From Thermoanaerobaculia bacterium (GTDB taxonomy: Bacteria > Acidobacteriota > Thermoanaerobaculia > Multivoradales > Multivoraceae): a DNA stretch of 39,308 nt. Positions 26,634 through 37,345 of this stretch are shown one piece after another. Within the stretch, counting starts at the first letter, position 1; every line of letters begins with the position of its first letter. Location of the stretch: the NCBI GenBank assembly GCA_022826745.1, contig JAJDUI010000007.1, forward strand, positions 1-39,308, written 5' to 3'. The translations under genes were made by a program, and so were the position numbers. The notes beneath the pieces are model-generated. The model had not been told where the DNA came from and ran no database searches. It saw only the letters and a program-made list of their open reading frames with translations.

Positions 26634-27911
26634 TCAGGAACCCGAACCGTGAACGCCGGTGGCGCCGGAGCGGCGGCTCAGACGGACGGCGACTTCAGGC
26701 GCTTCCCGCAGGCAGGTCCAGAGGATGCGAAGCGAAGTCAGGAAGGCCCGCCAGCCGGTGCGGAACACGGCGGCCGGCCGGTCTTCGATCTCCGGGTAGC
26801 CGCGACCGTCGGCCCTTGCCCTTTCCCAGCCCGCGAACAGGCGGCCCCAGGGACTCGCGAGGGCCTCGGCCATCTGCCGTTTCGCCTTGTACGGGTACCA
26901 GAAGGTGTCGTGGTAGAGAACGCTCGCCAGATAGGCCCAGGGCGCGAGAAAGGTGCGCAGCGACCATTCGATCGGACGCCGCAGGGGACCCCAGTAGATC
27001 TTGTGCTGCATCCGCGCGGCGAAGGTCATCTTCCGGAAGGGGCCGACGAAGCCCCAGCTCTTGCCGGCGACTTCGGGATCGCCGACGATCTCGATGTCCC
27101 GCGGATCGCCGCAGCCGAGGCCGAGATCGTGCGCGAGCCGGATGTAGCGGATCGACAGCGGGTCGAAGCCCATCAGCTTCGCCGCCACGGCGTCGATCGC
27201 CACCTGGTCCGCGCTGGCCAGGATCACGTTGCCCACCCGCGGGATCATGCAGCGCGGTCCCGGGCCGTCGCCGGCGAAGGTGCCGTCCATGGCCGCGAAC
27301 ACGCCCCGGTGAATGTGCTGCTGGATCATCAGCAGGTCGACCAGGGTCTCGTGGATGACCGGATGGGTCCAGTGCCGCCGCTCGTTCAGCAAACCCCCGA
27401 ACGCGTTCTTCATCGCCCCGGTCGTGGTCGTGAAGACGTGGGTCTTGACCGTCGGCAGGTGGATGATGTTCTCGCCCACGAACCGCGCCGGAATGTGGAA
27501 GCCCCCCGGGTAGACGTCGTTCAGGCAGAGGAAGCGGGAGGCGAGGTCGCCCACGGCCTCCCGGACCGGCAGCCACTCCTCGCCCTCCTCGTAGAGGTGG
27601 ACGTTGCGCAGACCGTGCGCCTCGATGACGTCGATCTGCTTGTTCTCCCGCTCGCCCAGGCGGGCGTCGATGACAACGGTGCGGTTGTGGCAGCCGTGGA
27701 TCAGCGCCGGGTCGTAGCCGTCCTTCTCCATCGCCCGCACGACGCCCTCGAGCTGCCAGGGCGTGGTCGAGCTGCCCGGGTAGAAGAAGTGCCAGGAGAT
27801 GTTGATCTTGAGCGCCGTATCGACGGACGGATCGATCACCTCGCGATAGCCCGCGAGGTTCAGGAGTTCGTGATAGTCGGCCAGGATCGAGGCGGGCGCC
27901 GTCGGCAGCAC
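26634..27911 (-). CDS. DUF362 domain protein
   Basis: 425 residues. The DUF362 core is clear: [17 protein letters not shown] (about 153-169), [24 protein letters not shown], and an [17 protein letters not shown] block. Members are often linked to ferredoxin-like iron-sulfur modules, but no CxxCxxC cluster is present here. The C-terminal third (about 300-425) is extra, rich in Trp/Tyr/Arg with amphipathic helices that may lie on a membrane. Start GTG 27909-27911, 29 nt after the rho stop. Function unknown; I do not infer one. Confidence 0.8.
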   Translation of the reverse strand: MLPTAPASILADYHELLNLAGYREVIDPSVDTALKINISWHFFYPGSSTTPWQLEGVVRAMEKDGYDPALIHGCHNRTVVIDARLGERENKQIDVIEAHGLRNVHLYEEGEEWLPVREAVGDLASRFLCLNDVYPGGFHIPARFVGENIIHLPTVKTHVFTTTTGAMKNAFGGLLNERRHWTHPVIHETLVDLLMIQQHIHRGVFAAMDGTFAGDGPGPRCMIPRVGNVILASADQVAIDAVAAKLMGFDPLSIRYIRLAHDLGLGCGDPRDIEIVGDPEVAGKSWGFVGPFRKMTFAARMQHKIYWGPLRRPIEWSLRTFLAPWAYLASVLYHDTFWYPYKAKRQMAEALASPWGRLFAGWERARADGRGYPEIEDRPAAVFRTGWRAFLTSLRILWTCLREAPEVAVRLSRRSGATGVHGSGS

Positions 27912-27940
27912 GGCGACCCGGGAGCTTGCGGCTGCGGGAT

Positions 27941-29287
27941 TCAGTTCGGCGCCCCCCTTGCGCCTCGCGACATCGCCGCCAGGAACTCGGCGTTCGACGG
28001 CGTGTTCTTGAGACGCTCCTGGAGCACCTCCATCGCCTCGACCGTGGGCAGGGGATTCAGCACCTTGCGCAGCACCCAGACCCGCTGCAGATCGTCCGCC
28101 GACAGCAGCAGCTCCTCCTTGCGGGTGCCGGACTTCTCGATGTCGATCGCCGGGAAGATCCGCTTGTCGACCAGCTTGCGGTCGAGATGCAGTTCCGAGT
28201 TGCCGGTGCCCTTGAACTCCTCGAAGATCACGTCGTCCATCCGGCTGCCCGTGTCGACCAGCGCCGTGGCGACGATGGTCAGCGAGCCGCCGCCCTCGAT
28301 GTTCCGGGCGGCGCCGAAGAACCGCTTCGGCCGCTGCAGGGCGTTGGCGTCGATGCCTCCCGACAGCACCTTGCCCGAAGGCGGCTGCACCGTGTTGTAG
28401 GCGCGAGCCAGGCGAGTGATCGAGTCGAGCAGGATGACGACGTCCTTGCCGTACTCGACCAGCCGCTTGGCCTTCTCGATCACCATCTCGGCGACCTGGG
28501 TGTGCCGCGAAGCAGGCTCGTCGAAGGTGGACGAGACGACCTCTCCGCGCACTGACCGCTCCATGTCCGTCACTTCCTCGGGACGCTCATCGATCAGCAG
28601 GACGACCAGCACGACCTCGGGGTGGTTGGTGGCGATCGATCGCGCCAGGGACTGCAGGAGCATCGTCTTGCCGGTGCGCGGCGGCGCCACGATCAGCGCG
28701 CGCTGGCCCTTGCCCATCGGCGTCACCAGGTCCGTCACCCGGGACGACAGGTCTCCGGAGACCTCCAGTTCGAGCCGGTCCTCGGGATACAGCGGGGTCA
28801 GGTTGTCGAAGAAGATCTTCTGCCGGACCGCGTCCGGATGCTCGAAGTTCACCGCCTCGAGCTTGATCAGCGCGAGGTAGCGCTCGCCCTTCTCCCTCGG
28901 CTGCCGCACCTGACCCGAAACGGTGTCGCCGGTGCGCAGGTCGAAGCGCCGGATCTGGCTGCGGGAAACGTAGATGTCGTCCGGCCCCGGCAGGTAGCTG
29001 TACTCCGGCGCGCGCAGGAAACCGAAGCCGTCCGTCAGGCACTCGAGGACCCCTTCGCCGAACAGCAGCCCGCTCTTCTCCGTCTGCGCCTCCAGGATCT
29101 TGAAGGTCAACTCCTGCCTGGGCATGCCGGTGGCGCCGACGACCTCCAGCTTGTGGGCCAGCTCGAGAAGGTCGGCATTGCTCAGGTCCTTCAGGGCCTT
29201 CAGGTCGAAGGCCAGATCGGCGCTCTCCGCCGCCCTGGCGCCGCCGTTTCCACCACGCCCTGCGTCACTGGCTCCGTCGATCGTCAT
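27941..29287 (-). CDS. rho: Transcription termination factor Rho
   Basis: Hexameric RNA helicase that terminates transcription. 448 residues: N-terminal helical part (about 28-70), cold-shock-like RNA-binding domain with RNP1-like DGFGFLR (86-92) and DDIYVS (103-108), Walker A APPRTGKT (201-208), Walker [11 protein letters not shown] (230-239), and the Q- and R-loop regions ([19 protein letters not shown]). A short Gly-rich N-terminal extension (about 25 residues) precedes the conserved domain. ATG 29285-29287 with GAGG about 10 nt ahead. It lies 49 nt after engB. Confidence 0.97.
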   Translation of the reverse strand: MTIDGASDAGRGGNGGARAAESADLAFDLKALKDLSNADLLELAHKLEVVGATGMPRQELTFKILEAQTEKSGLLFGEGVLECLTDGFGFLRAPEYSYLPGPDDIYVSRSQIRRFDLRTGDTVSGQVRQPREKGERYLALIKLEAVNFEHPDAVRQKIFFDNLTPLYPEDRLELEVSGDLSSRVTDLVTPMGKGQRALIVAPPRTGKTMLLQSLARSIATNHPEVVLVVLLIDERPEEVTDMERSVRGEVVSSTFDEPASRHTQVAEMVIEKAKRLVEYGKDVVILLDSITRLARAYNTVQPPSGKVLSGGIDANALQRPKRFFGAARNIEGGGSLTIVATALVDTGSRMDDVIFEEFKGTGNSELHLDRKLVDKRIFPAIDIEKSGTRKEELLLSADDLQRVWVLRKVLNPLPTVEAMEVLQERLKNTPSNAEFLAAMSRGARGAPN

Positions 29288-29336
29288 CTTTCTTCATCCT
29301 CGCCGAGAGAAGCTCCCGGTCCTCGAGATCTGAGCG

Positions 29337-29915
29337 TCAAGGGCTGAGCAACTCCGCAAACAGCCGCGAGACTCCTTCGCCGGTTCGAGACGACACGGGA
29401 AACAGCTCAGCCCCGGACGGCATTCCCAGCAGCTCTGCAACCTTGGCAAGGGTCCCGGCTCGAGCCCCCCGTTTCACGCGGTCGATCTTGGTCACGACCA
29501 CGACCGGTTCGAGTCCCAGACTCTGGAGGTAACCGTATGCTTCGGAGTCGAGCGGCGTGCCCGCGACCTTACCATCGACGAGCAGCACGACGCGGACCCG
29601 CCCGGCTGCCGAACGGAAGTACCGGTCGACGCTGCGACCCCAGGCCTCCCGTTCGCTCTTCGACACCCGCGCATAGCCGTAGCCGGGCAGGTCCACGACG
29701 TACCACGAGTCGTCGATCAGGAAGAAGTTGACGCTCCGGGTCCGCCCCGGCCTGGAACTCGTGCGGGCAAGGTCCTTGCGGCCCAGCAGCCGGTTGATGA
29801 GGCTCGACTTGCCGACGTTCGAGCGACCGGCGAAGGCGATCTGCTGCCGGCCGTCCCCTGGCAGATCGGCCGCCCGGACGGCGGAGACCACGAAGCGGGC
29901 GTCACGGACCTTCAA
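29337..29915 (-). CDS. engB: Ribosome-biogenesis GTPase EngB (YihA/YsxC)
   Basis: Essential GTPase in 50S assembly. 192 residues. G1 GRSNVGKSS (30-38), G2 Thr in RPGRTRSVNFF, G3 DLPGYG (75-80), G4 TKID (about 142-145), and the SSRTGEGV G5 region. Start is TTG 29913-29915, with AGGAGG 12 nt upstream, which is long; no other in-frame start exists upstream, and MKVRDARFVVSA matches the family N terminus. 30 nt after lon, an arrangement seen in other genomes. Confidence 0.94.
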   Translation of the reverse strand: MKVRDARFVVSAVRAADLPGDGRQQIAFAGRSNVGKSSLINRLLGRKDLARTSSRPGRTRSVNFFLIDDSWYVVDLPGYGYARVSKSEREAWGRSVDRYFRSAAGRVRVVLLVDGKVAGTPLDSEAYGYLQSLGLEPVVVVTKIDRVKRGARAGTLAKVAELLGMPSGAELFPVSSRTGEGVSRLFAELLSP

Positions 29916-29945
29916 GGTCCCGCTCGACCTCCTGAGTGGGCCTCT

Positions 29946-32414
29946 TCAGTGGGCGACGTTCGCCGGCGGCGCCTCGGAGGCGGTCTTCTGGAACTCGGCC
30001 GCGACCTCCGGCGCTCTCCGCACGACTCCGTCGAAGACGATCTCCAGGACCTCGTCCATCGACTCCACGAGGTGGAACTTCATCTTGTCGCGGACTTCCT
30101 CGGGCACTTCCTCGAGGTCCTTGTCGTTCTCCTTCGGCAGCAGGATCTCGAAGATCCCCGCGCGGTAGGCGGCCAGCACCTTGTCCTTGATACCGCCGAC
30201 GGGCAGCACCTTTCCGCGCAGCGTGATCTCGCCGGTCATCGCCACGTCGCCGCGTACCGGTACCCGCAGCAGGGAAGAGATGATCGCCGACGCCATCGTG
30301 ATTCCCGCCGACGGCCCGTCCTTGGGAATGGCGCCCTCGGGGACATGAATGTGGAGGTCCTGGTCGGCGTGGAAACCGGGCTCCAGGCCGAATCCGTCGG
30401 CGCGGCTGCGCAGGTAGGACATCGCGGCTCGCGCCGACTCCTTCATCACGTCGCCGAGCTTGCCGGTGAGGATCAGCTTGCCGCTGCCCTTCATCAGGCC
30501 GACTTCGCTCTGGAGCAACTCGCCGCCCGCCTGGGTCCAGGCCAGACCGGTGGCGACGCCGACCTCGGACTCGTCGAGCTTCTTGTAGGGCCGGAACTTC
30601 GGCTTGCCGAGGAGTTCGCCGACCAGTTCCCGGTCGACCGCGATCGTGGGTTCGGCCTTCTTGGCCTTCGTACCGCCCTTGGCCTTCGCACGGGCCTTCA
30701 GCTTCTTCGTGCGGCCCTCTTCGACCAGCCGGCGGGCCAGCTTGCGACAGACCGCCGCGATCTCGCGCTCGAGGTTGCGGACGCCCGCCTCGCGCGTGTA
30801 GGAGTCCATCAGGTGACCCAGGCTGTCCTCGCCGAAGCGGACCGCGTCCGCGGTCAGACCATGGCTGTCCAACTGCCTCGGCACCAGGAACTGGCGCGCG
30901 ATCTCGAGCTTCTCGTTCGGCGTGTATCCGGCGAGCTGGATGATCTCCATCCGGTCCTTGAGCGCCGGCGGAATCGGGTGCTCGACGTTCGCGGTGGCGA
31001 TGAACATGACCCTGGAGAGGTCGTATTCGATGTCCATGTAGTGATCGACGAAGGTGTCGTTCTGCTCCGGATCGAGCACCTCGAGCAACGCGGACGATGG
31101 ATCGCCGCGGAAGTCCATCGACATCTTGTCGACCTCGTCGAGGAGGAAGACCGGGTTGACCGTGCCCGCCCGCTTCATCATCTGGATGATCTGACCGGGA
31201 AACGCGCCGATGTACGTACGGCGGTGCCCGCGGATCTCGGCTTCGTCGCGAACGCCGCCGAGAGACAGGCGCACGAACTTGCGGCCGGTGGCGGCGGCAA
31301 TCGACTTGGCCAGCGACGACTTGCCGACCCCGGGGGGGCCGACGAAGCAGATGATCGAGTTCTGGTTCTTGTGGGTGAGCTGGCGGACGGCCAGAAACTC
31401 GAGCACCCGCTCCTTGACTTTCTCCAGGCCGTAGTGCCCATCGTCCAGGATCCGCGCCGCCTTCTGCAGGTCCTTCAGCTCGCGGCTGCGCTTCTTCCAC
31501 GGCACCGACACCAGCCAGTCGACGTAGTTCCGCGACACGGTCGCCTCGGCCGACACCGGCGGCATCGCCTCGAGCCGCCGCAACTCCTGCTCCGCCTTCT
31601 CGCGCACCAGCTTCGGGGCGCCCGACTTCTCGATCTTCTCCTTCAGCTCGGCGACCTCGTCGCCGCGCTCGTCCTTGCGCCCAAGCTCGTGGTGAATCGC
31701 CTTGATCTTCTCGTTGAGGTAGTACTCCTTCTGAGCCTTCTCCATCTGCTTCTTGACCTGGACGTTGATCCGCTTGTCGATGTTGATCTTCTCGACCTCG
31801 ACATCGAGCAGATCGTGCACGGCCTGCAGGCGTTCGTACGGATTCAGCGTCTCGAGCAGCGTCTGCTTCTCGGCCGTCGACACGGTGAGGTGAGCGGCCA
31901 GGGCGTCGGCGAAGCGGTCGGGATCGTCGAGCTTCAGCGTTGACATCAGGCTCTCGAAGGCCAGGTGATGGGACATCTTCGCGTACTGCTCGAAGCTGTT
32001 GAGCAGGCGGCTCATGTAGACCTGGACCTTGTCGTCAGCCGGGTAGTCGATCTCGTAGACCTCGACCTCCGCTTCGAAGGCGTCGTCGATCTCTTCGAGC
32101 GTCCGCAACTCGGCCCGCCGCAATCCCTCGACCATCACCTTCACGTTGCCGTTCGGCAGCTTGACGTTCTGCACCACCCGAGCGACGACACCGATCCGGT
32201 GGATATCGTCGATCCCCGGGTCGTCGACCTTCGGGTCGCGCTGGGCGACCAGGAAGATCAGCTTGCCGGCCGTGCGCAGCGTCTGTTCCAGCGCGAGCAC
32301 GGAACCGCGCCGGCCGACGATGAAGGGCGCCATCATCTGCGGGAAGACCACCATGTCCCGCAGCGGCACGACAGGCAGCCGGTCGCTCGAGGTCGAAACG
32401 TATCCGGAGGCCAT
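29946..32414 (-). CDS. lon: ATP-dependent protease Lon
   Basis: Homo-hexameric AAA+ serine protease for misfolded and regulatory proteins. 822 residues. LON substrate-binding N domain (about 11-210) beginning [13 protein letters not shown], coiled coil (about 215-285), AAA+ domain with Walker [10 protein letters not shown] (359-367) and LLDEVDK, and the protease domain with [10 protein letters not shown] (Ser702) and GGIKDK (Lys743), the catalytic dyad. A Lys/Ala-rich linker of about 25 residues (near 590-612) joins the AAA+ and protease domains. Start ATG 32412-32414, two nt after the clpX stop, so translation is probably coupled. Confidence 0.97.
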   Translation of the reverse strand: MASGYVSTSSDRLPVVPLRDMVVFPQMMAPFIVGRRGSVLALEQTLRTAGKLIFLVAQRDPKVDDPGIDDIHRIGVVARVVQNVKLPNGNVKVMVEGLRRAELRTLEEIDDAFEAEVEVYEIDYPADDKVQVYMSRLLNSFEQYAKMSHHLAFESLMSTLKLDDPDRFADALAAHLTVSTAEKQTLLETLNPYERLQAVHDLLDVEVEKINIDKRINVQVKKQMEKAQKEYYLNEKIKAIHHELGRKDERGDEVAELKEKIEKSGAPKLVREKAEQELRRLEAMPPVSAEATVSRNYVDWLVSVPWKKRSRELKDLQKAARILDDGHYGLEKVKERVLEFLAVRQLTHKNQNSIICFVGPPGVGKSSLAKSIAAATGRKFVRLSLGGVRDEAEIRGHRRTYIGAFPGQIIQMMKRAGTVNPVFLLDEVDKMSMDFRGDPSSALLEVLDPEQNDTFVDHYMDIEYDLSRVMFIATANVEHPIPPALKDRMEIIQLAGYTPNEKLEIARQFLVPRQLDSHGLTADAVRFGEDSLGHLMDSYTREAGVRNLEREIAAVCRKLARRLVEEGRTKKLKARAKAKGGTKAKKAEPTIAVDRELVGELLGKPKFRPYKKLDESEVGVATGLAWTQAGGELLQSEVGLMKGSGKLILTGKLGDVMKESARAAMSYLRSRADGFGLEPGFHADQDLHIHVPEGAIPKDGPSAGITMASAIISSLLRVPVRGDVAMTGEITLRGKVLPVGGIKDKVLAAYRAGIFEILLPKENDKDLEEVPEEVRDKMKFHLVESMDEVLEIVFDGVVRRAPEVAAEFQKTASEAPPANVAH

Positions 32415-32416
32415 CC

Positions 32417-33652
<1,236 letters not shown>

Positions 33653-33729
33653 GATTGGTCGTTCCGGCTTGTTTCCCGTGTCTCGTTCGGCCTGTTCGCA
33701 CGCGCTCCAGAGGCCGTGCGCACCGTCGG

Positions 33730-33738
33730 ATGCTAGCA
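33730..33738 (-). promoter_or_regulatory. Possible extended -10 element for clpX
   Basis: TGC-TAGCAT on the minus strand in the 132-nt clpP-clpX gap, about 78 nt before the clpX start. It has the same TGnTAG form as the elements before tig and purB. No -35 box is clear. Confidence 0.3.
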
Positions 33739-33784
33739 CGGCCAGGACTCCGGGGCCCGCCGCCGAAGCTCCGTCTGGACTCCG

Positions 33785-34375
33785 TCAGGAGGCTCCGCGG
33801 CGCTCGACGACACGGTCGGCAAGCCCGTACTCCACCGCCATTTCCGCGGTGAGGATCTTGTCCCGCTCGGTGTCGGCGTGAACCTCTTTCGTCGACTTTC
33901 CGGTGTGCAGCGCGAGCAGTTCGTCGATCCGGCCGCGCATCCGCAGCAGGTCCTGGGCGTGGATGTCGATGTCCGTCTGCTGGCCGCCGAGGCTCTGCAC
34001 CCAGGGCTGGTGAATCAGCACCCTGGCGTTCGGCAGCACCATCCGCTTCTCCTTCGCGCCACCCGCCAGCAGGACCGCCGCGAAGGACGCGGCCTGGCCG
34101 ACGCAGAGAGTGGAGACGTCCGGCTTGACGTGCTGCATCGTGTCGTAGATCGCGAAGCCGGCCGTCACCGAACCTCCAGGCGAGTTGATGTACAGGGAGA
34201 TGTCCTTCTCCGGGTTCTCGGACTCGAGGAAGAGCATCTGCGCGATGACCAGGTTCGCCACCTCGTCGTCGATCGCCCTGCCCAGGAACACGATGTTGTC
34301 CTTGAGCAGCCGCGAGTAGATGTCATAGGCCCGTTCACCCCGATTGGTCTGCTCGACCACCATCGGTACCAGCAT
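33785..34375 (-). CDS. clpP: ClpP protease subunit
   Basis: Serine protease barrel of ClpXP/ClpAP, 196 residues. The triad is Ser97 (GQAASF), His122 (LIHQP) and Asp172 (TERD). The handle region reads [16 protein letters not shown], one residue longer than E. coli HQPLGGYQGQATDI. It starts [10 protein letters not shown], aligning with the mature N terminus of E. coli ClpP, so no propeptide is encoded. ATG 34373-34375, 4 nt after tig; GGAGAGG lies upstream. Confidence 0.97.
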   Translation of the reverse strand: MLVPMVVEQTNRGERAYDIYSRLLKDNIVFLGRAIDDEVANLVIAQMLFLESENPEKDISLYINSPGGSVTAGFAIYDTMQHVKPDVSTLCVGQAASFAAVLLAGGAKEKRMVLPNARVLIHQPWVQSLGGQQTDIDIHAQDLLRMRGRIDELLALHTGKSTKEVHADTERDKILTAEMAVEYGLADRVVERRGAS

Positions 34376-34379
34376 CGCT

Positions 34380-35738
34380 CTAGTCCTCTCCTTCCGCGGC
34401 GGGCTCGTCCGCCGGGGCGGACGGTTCCTCAGACGGCGCGTTCGCCGCCAGGAGAGTCTGCACCGTCCGGTCCCGCCTCAGTTCGACTCTCAACATCTCC
34501 AGGCCGCCGTCCCGCTCCAGCTCGCGGCGCAGCCGGCCGCGGTTCGTGTTGCGGGCCCGGGCCATGATCTCGAGCGCCCGCTCCAGGTCCTCCGCCGTTG
34601 CCTCGACGCCGTCGTCGCGGGCGATCCGGTCGAGCAGGAACGAGGAATGCGCCCGCTTCTCCGCCTGCGGCCGGATCTCCTCCATCAACTGCTCCCAGGG
34701 CAACTGCTGCCGTTCGAGGTCGAACCCCTGGCGAGCCAGGTTGTTCGCATAGGACCTGGCCATCTGGAGCGCCTCGCGCTCCACGACCGCCTCCGGCAGG
34801 GTCACCGGATAGCGCTCCCTCAACTGGTCGAGCAGCGCGTCGGTGCGCTGCTGGCCGGCCTGCTCGGTCTTCTGCGCCTGAACCTGCTCGCTGAGCTGCC
34901 GCCGCAAGTCGTCGACGGTCTCGATCGTGGCGGCGAGACTGCTCGCCCAGTCATCGTCCACGTCCGGCAGCTTGCGCTCCAGCACCTCCTCGACCTCGAT
35001 CTCGTAGCCGCGTTGCCGCTCGACGTCCTCGTCCGTCTCGGTGCGCTCGAAGTCCGCCCTCTGGCCAGCCGACAGGCCGGTCAGGTTGTCCGTTAGCTCG
35101 GGCCAGGCGCGCTCGTCGCCGAGTTCGAGGTCGATGTCGTGGGTCGCCGGACCACGCTCGTCCTGGTCACGATCCTGGTCGTCTTCGGCCGCTGCTTCCG
35201 GAACGTAGCCGGGCAGGGCAGAGCGGTGGATCCTGCCGCGAACCCGGTCGCCGCGAGCCGCCGCCCGGTCGACCGGCACCCAGGTCGAGCGCTGGAGCCG
35301 TACCTGCTCCAGGAGTTCGTCGACCTCGGCCTCGCTGGGTTCCGTCTCGGGCTGGGGCAGTTCGAAGCTCCGGCTGTCGCCGATCTCGACCTCGGGCTCG
35401 ACGTCGACGGTTACGGTAAAGCGCAACGGCTGGCCCGGCGCGGCCAGTACCGGCGCCACGCTGGGCGGCAGCATGGCGTGCACGCCGTCCTCTTCGCTCG
35501 CCCGTTGCCAGTACTTCGGCGCCAGACGTTCCGAGACGTCCTCGCCGATCGAACCCGCGAACCGCTGCCGCACCAGGTCGAGCGGCGCCTTCCCCTTGCG
35601 GAAGCCGTCGATGCGCGCGCGGCGACGGTAGTCCCTGGCGACCCGGAGGTACTCGGCGTCCACCTCGGAGGCGGGCACCTCGATCTCGAATTCCTGGCGG
35701 CATACGCCGACTTCTCTTCTGCTGACAACCACACTCAT
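34380..35738 (-). CDS. tig: Trigger factor
   Basis: Ribosome-bound chaperone for nascent chains. 452 residues. N domain with the ribosome-binding signature GFRKGKAP (45-52); PPIase (FKBP) domain about 150-250; long helical C domain to about 420; acidic/Ala tail. The PPIase domain is divergent and carries an acidic Asp/Glu/Gln insertion ([13 protein letters not shown]), so prolyl isomerase activity is doubtful. ATG 35736-35738; longer open frames upstream run through tRNA-Leu and are not real. Heads tig-clpP-clpX-lon-engB-rho. Confidence 0.93.
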   Translation of the reverse strand: MSVVVSRREVGVCRQEFEIEVPASEVDAEYLRVARDYRRRARIDGFRKGKAPLDLVRQRFAGSIGEDVSERLAPKYWQRASEEDGVHAMLPPSVAPVLAAPGQPLRFTVTVDVEPEVEIGDSRSFELPQPETEPSEAEVDELLEQVRLQRSTWVPVDRAAARGDRVRGRIHRSALPGYVPEAAAEDDQDRDQDERGPATHDIDLELGDERAWPELTDNLTGLSAGQRADFERTETDEDVERQRGYEIEVEEVLERKLPDVDDDWASSLAATIETVDDLRRQLSEQVQAQKTEQAGQQRTDALLDQLRERYPVTLPEAVVEREALQMARSYANNLARQGFDLERQQLPWEQLMEEIRPQAEKRAHSSFLLDRIARDDGVEATAEDLERALEIMARARNTNRGRLRRELERDGGLEMLRVELRRDRTVQTLLAANAPSEEPSAPADEPAAEGED

Positions 35739-35806
35739 GCCGATCGGGGATTCCGGAGTGTTCGATTGCGAGAGAGAGGAGTGGCGGGCGACGGGAGAAG
35801 GTCGTG

Positions 35807-35815
35807 ACTCTAGCA
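35807..35815 (-). promoter_or_regulatory. Possible extended -10 element for tig
   Basis: TGC-TAGAGT on the minus strand between tRNA-Leu and tig, about 69 nt before the tig start. It would place transcription start near 35800, separating tig from the tRNAs. No -35 is evident. Confidence 0.35.
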
Positions 35816-35835
35816 GTCCGACCGTTGCGCGCCGC

Positions 35836-35920
35836 TGGTGCGAAAGGGGGGACTCGAACCCCCAACCCTTTCGGGACCAGATCCTAAGTCTGGCGCGTAT
35901 ACCAGTTCCGCCACTTTCGC
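35836..35920 (-). tRNA. tRNA-Leu (anticodon TAG)
   Basis: Class II tRNA. Acceptor GCGAAAG/CTTTCGC with discriminator A and encoded CCA (35836-35838). Anticodon stem CCAGA/TCTGG around CTTAGGA gives TAG (reads CTA). The long variable arm TCCC-GAAA-GGGT is typical of Leu; the T stem GGGGG/CCCCC is perfect. 35 nt downstream of tRNA-Lys. Confidence 0.97.
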
Positions 35921-35955
35921 CCGATCGTGCCGCGGAAGCCGCCACGGGCGAGGCG

Positions 35956-36031
35956 TGGTGAGCCGCCTAGGAATCGAACCTAGAACCCACAGATTAAGAG
36001 TCTGTTGCTCTGCCAATTGAGCTAGCGGCCC
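35956..36031 (-). tRNA. tRNA-Lys (anticodon CTT)
   Basis: Acceptor GGGCCGC/GCGGCTC (one G-U), discriminator A and encoded CCA (35956-35958). D arm GCTC/GAGC; anticodon stem ACAGA/TCTGT around CTCTTAA gives CTT (reads AAG). T arm CTAGG/CCTAG is perfect. First tRNA of the Lys-Leu pair upstream of tig. Confidence 0.97.
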
Positions 36032-36084
36032 AGCCTCCGCGCCGCCTCTGTTGAGCCGCTCGGGGCGGCCGGCAGCGACGGGCG

Positions 36085-36090
36085 ACTATA
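36085..36090 (-). promoter_or_regulatory. Possible -10 box for the tRNA-Lys/tRNA-Leu transcript
   Basis: TATAGT on the minus strand in the 72-nt gap between thiS and tRNA-Lys, about 54 nt before the mature tRNA 5' end. No consensus -35 is seen at 16-18 nt. It could also be supplemented by read-through from the rplU operon. Confidence 0.4.
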
Positions 36091-36103
36091 CCCGATCAGC
36101 CAC

Positions 36104-36325
36104 TCAACCGCCCTGGACGAAACGCACGATCTCCACCCGATCGCCGTCCTGGAGGTTGATGTCGCCGAACCGTGCGCGCGGCACGAGTTCGCGGTTCACC
36201 TCGACGGCCACGGTCTTCGGATGCTGATCGAGGCTCGCCAGCAGGTCGAGCACGCTGGCGCCGGCCCCGGGGACGGCCAGCTCCCGCTCGCGGCCGTTGA
36301 CCTCAAGTCGCAGCAGGGGCGCCAT
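36104..36325 (-). CDS. thiS: ThiS/MoaD-like sulfur carrier protein
   Basis: Ubiquitin-fold sulfur carrier of 73 residues ending in the activatable Gly-Gly. LEVNGRERELA at the start, VAVEVNRELVPRARF (about 44-58), and DGDRVEIVRFVQGG at the end fit ThiS (thiamine thiazole synthesis) better than MoaD. No thiG, thiF, moeB or moaE is nearby, so its partner must be encoded elsewhere. It overlaps the rsfS 3' end by 23 nt and is the last protein gene before tRNA-Lys. ThiS versus another sulfur carrier remains uncertain. Confidence 0.75.
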   Translation of the reverse strand: MAPLLRLEVNGRERELAVPGAGASVLDLLASLDQHPKTVAVEVNRELVPRARFGDINLQDGDRVEIVRFVQGG

Positions 36326-36755
36326 GCGAGACCGGTCCTCCGTCCGAAGCCAGCTCCGCTGTCCGGTCCGGGGCGTCGGACCACAGGCGCTCCAGCCGGT
36401 AGAGCTCCCGCCGTTCGGGGTCGAACACATGGACGACGACGTCGCCGTAGTCGAGCAGCACCCACTGACCGCGTCCCGACCCCTCCAGGTGCAAGGGACG
36501 GGCGCCGCAGGACCGCAGTCGCCGCTCCACGGCCTCCGCGATCGCGCTCACCTGGCGCGCGTTGGCGCCGTTGCAGATGACGAAGTAGTCCGTGAAGTCG
36601 CTGACGTCGGTGAGTTCCAGAACCCGAAGGTCCTGCGCCTTCCGGTCGATCGCCGCGGCAGCGACGGCCCGGACACGCTCCTCGGAGTCAGGGGTCCCCT
36701 CGGGACTGGGAGAGATGGCGCCCAACCGGGCCTGGAGCGTCTGCGCTTGCGTCAA
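36303..36755 (-). CDS. rsfS: Ribosome silencing factor RsfS
   Basis: Binds L14 and blocks subunit joining in starvation. 150 residues with an N-terminal extension of about 27 and a C-terminal one of about 20 beyond the ~105-residue core. Core motifs: DVSDFTDYFVICNGANARQVSAIA (about 50-73), EG.G.GQWVLLDYGDVVVHVF and YRLERLW. Start TTG (36753-36755) overlaps the nadD stop as TTGA. The long open frame in this phase upstream lies over nadD/obg and is not coding. The obg-nadD-rsfS order is widely conserved. Confidence 0.92.
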   Translation of the reverse strand: MTQAQTLQARLGAISPSPEGTPDSEERVRAVAAAAIDRKAQDLRVLELTDVSDFTDYFVICNGANARQVSAIAEAVERRLRSCGARPLHLEGSGRGQWVLLDYGDVVVHVFDPERRELYRLERLWSDAPDRTAELASDGGPVSHGAPAAT

Positions 36756-37345
36756 CGGTACAACCCGTACTTGCGACAGTACCGCAGCACGGCGGCGGGC
36801 ATCAAGCCGGCATCCACCTCCTCGCCCCGGGCAAGCAGGCGGCGGATCGAGCTGGACGAGACATCGACCGAGCGATGCCGGACCAGATCGAAGCCGCGCG
36901 CGCCCTCGACCGCCGCGCGCACTGCCGGATCCAGGCCCCGTTCGCCCGGCCGTGCCAGAACGACCAGCCTGACGGCGCCGATCAGGTCCTCGAACCGCCG
37001 CCAGGCCATGAGGTCGTTGAAGCTGTCGACGCCGAGCAGCAGGTGCAGGTCGGCCTCCGGGTTCTCGACCGCGTAGCGCTCGACCGTGTCCACCGTGTAC
37101 GCGGTCCGGCCGAGATCGAGTTCCGCGTCCGAGACGAAGAGCTCGGGGTAGGGCAGGAGCGCCAGTTCGACCATCGTGTTCCGCACGAGCGCAGGCGCCC
37201 TCGTCCCCCGGGGCTTGTGCGGAGGACAGGCGGTCGGCAGGTAGTGGACGACGTCCAGATCCAGGAGTTCCCGCGCGGCGAGCACCGGCAGGATGTGCCC
37301 GTTGTGGATCGGGTCGAAACTGCCGCCGAACAGGCCGATCCTCAT
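36752..37345 (-). CDS. nadD: Nicotinate-nucleotide adenylyltransferase
   Basis: Adenylates nicotinate mononucleotide to deamido-NAD in NAD synthesis. 197 residues, typical. GGSFDPIHNGH (7-17) and PPHKP (41-45) bind ATP and NaMN; the C-terminal ISSSxIR equivalent reads VSSSSIRR (about 166-173). ATG start overlaps the obg stop as ATGA. Confidence 0.96.
   Translation of the reverse strand: MRIGLFGGSFDPIHNGHILPVLAARELLDLDVVHYLPTACPPHKPRGTRAPALVRNTMVELALLPYPELFVSDAELDLGRTAYTVDTVERYAVENPEADLHLLLGVDSFNDLMAWRRFEDLIGAVRLVVLARPGERGLDPAVRAAVEGARGFDLVRHRSVDVSSSSIRRLLARGEEVDAGLMPAAVLRYCRKYGLYR

Noticed and set aside
26649..28400. Long plus-strand open frame (583 codons) opposite the DUF362 and rho genes
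   Set aside because: High-GC genomes leave long open frames antisense to real genes; the translation is Arg/Gly/Pro-rich with no family motif, and both minus-strand genes are unmistakable.
29902..31500. Minus-strand open frame of 532 codons inside lon in another frame
   Set aside because: Arg/Gly-rich shadow of lon; no independent start signal.
29949..31943. Plus-strand open frame of 664 codons opposite lon
   Set aside because: Mirrors the codon pattern of lon; no recognisable domain, and Lon is complete with all catalytic residues.
35739..35945. Upstream extension of trigger factor across the tRNA-Leu gene
   Set aside because: The extra residues translate tRNA-Leu itself; the conserved trigger factor starts at 35738.
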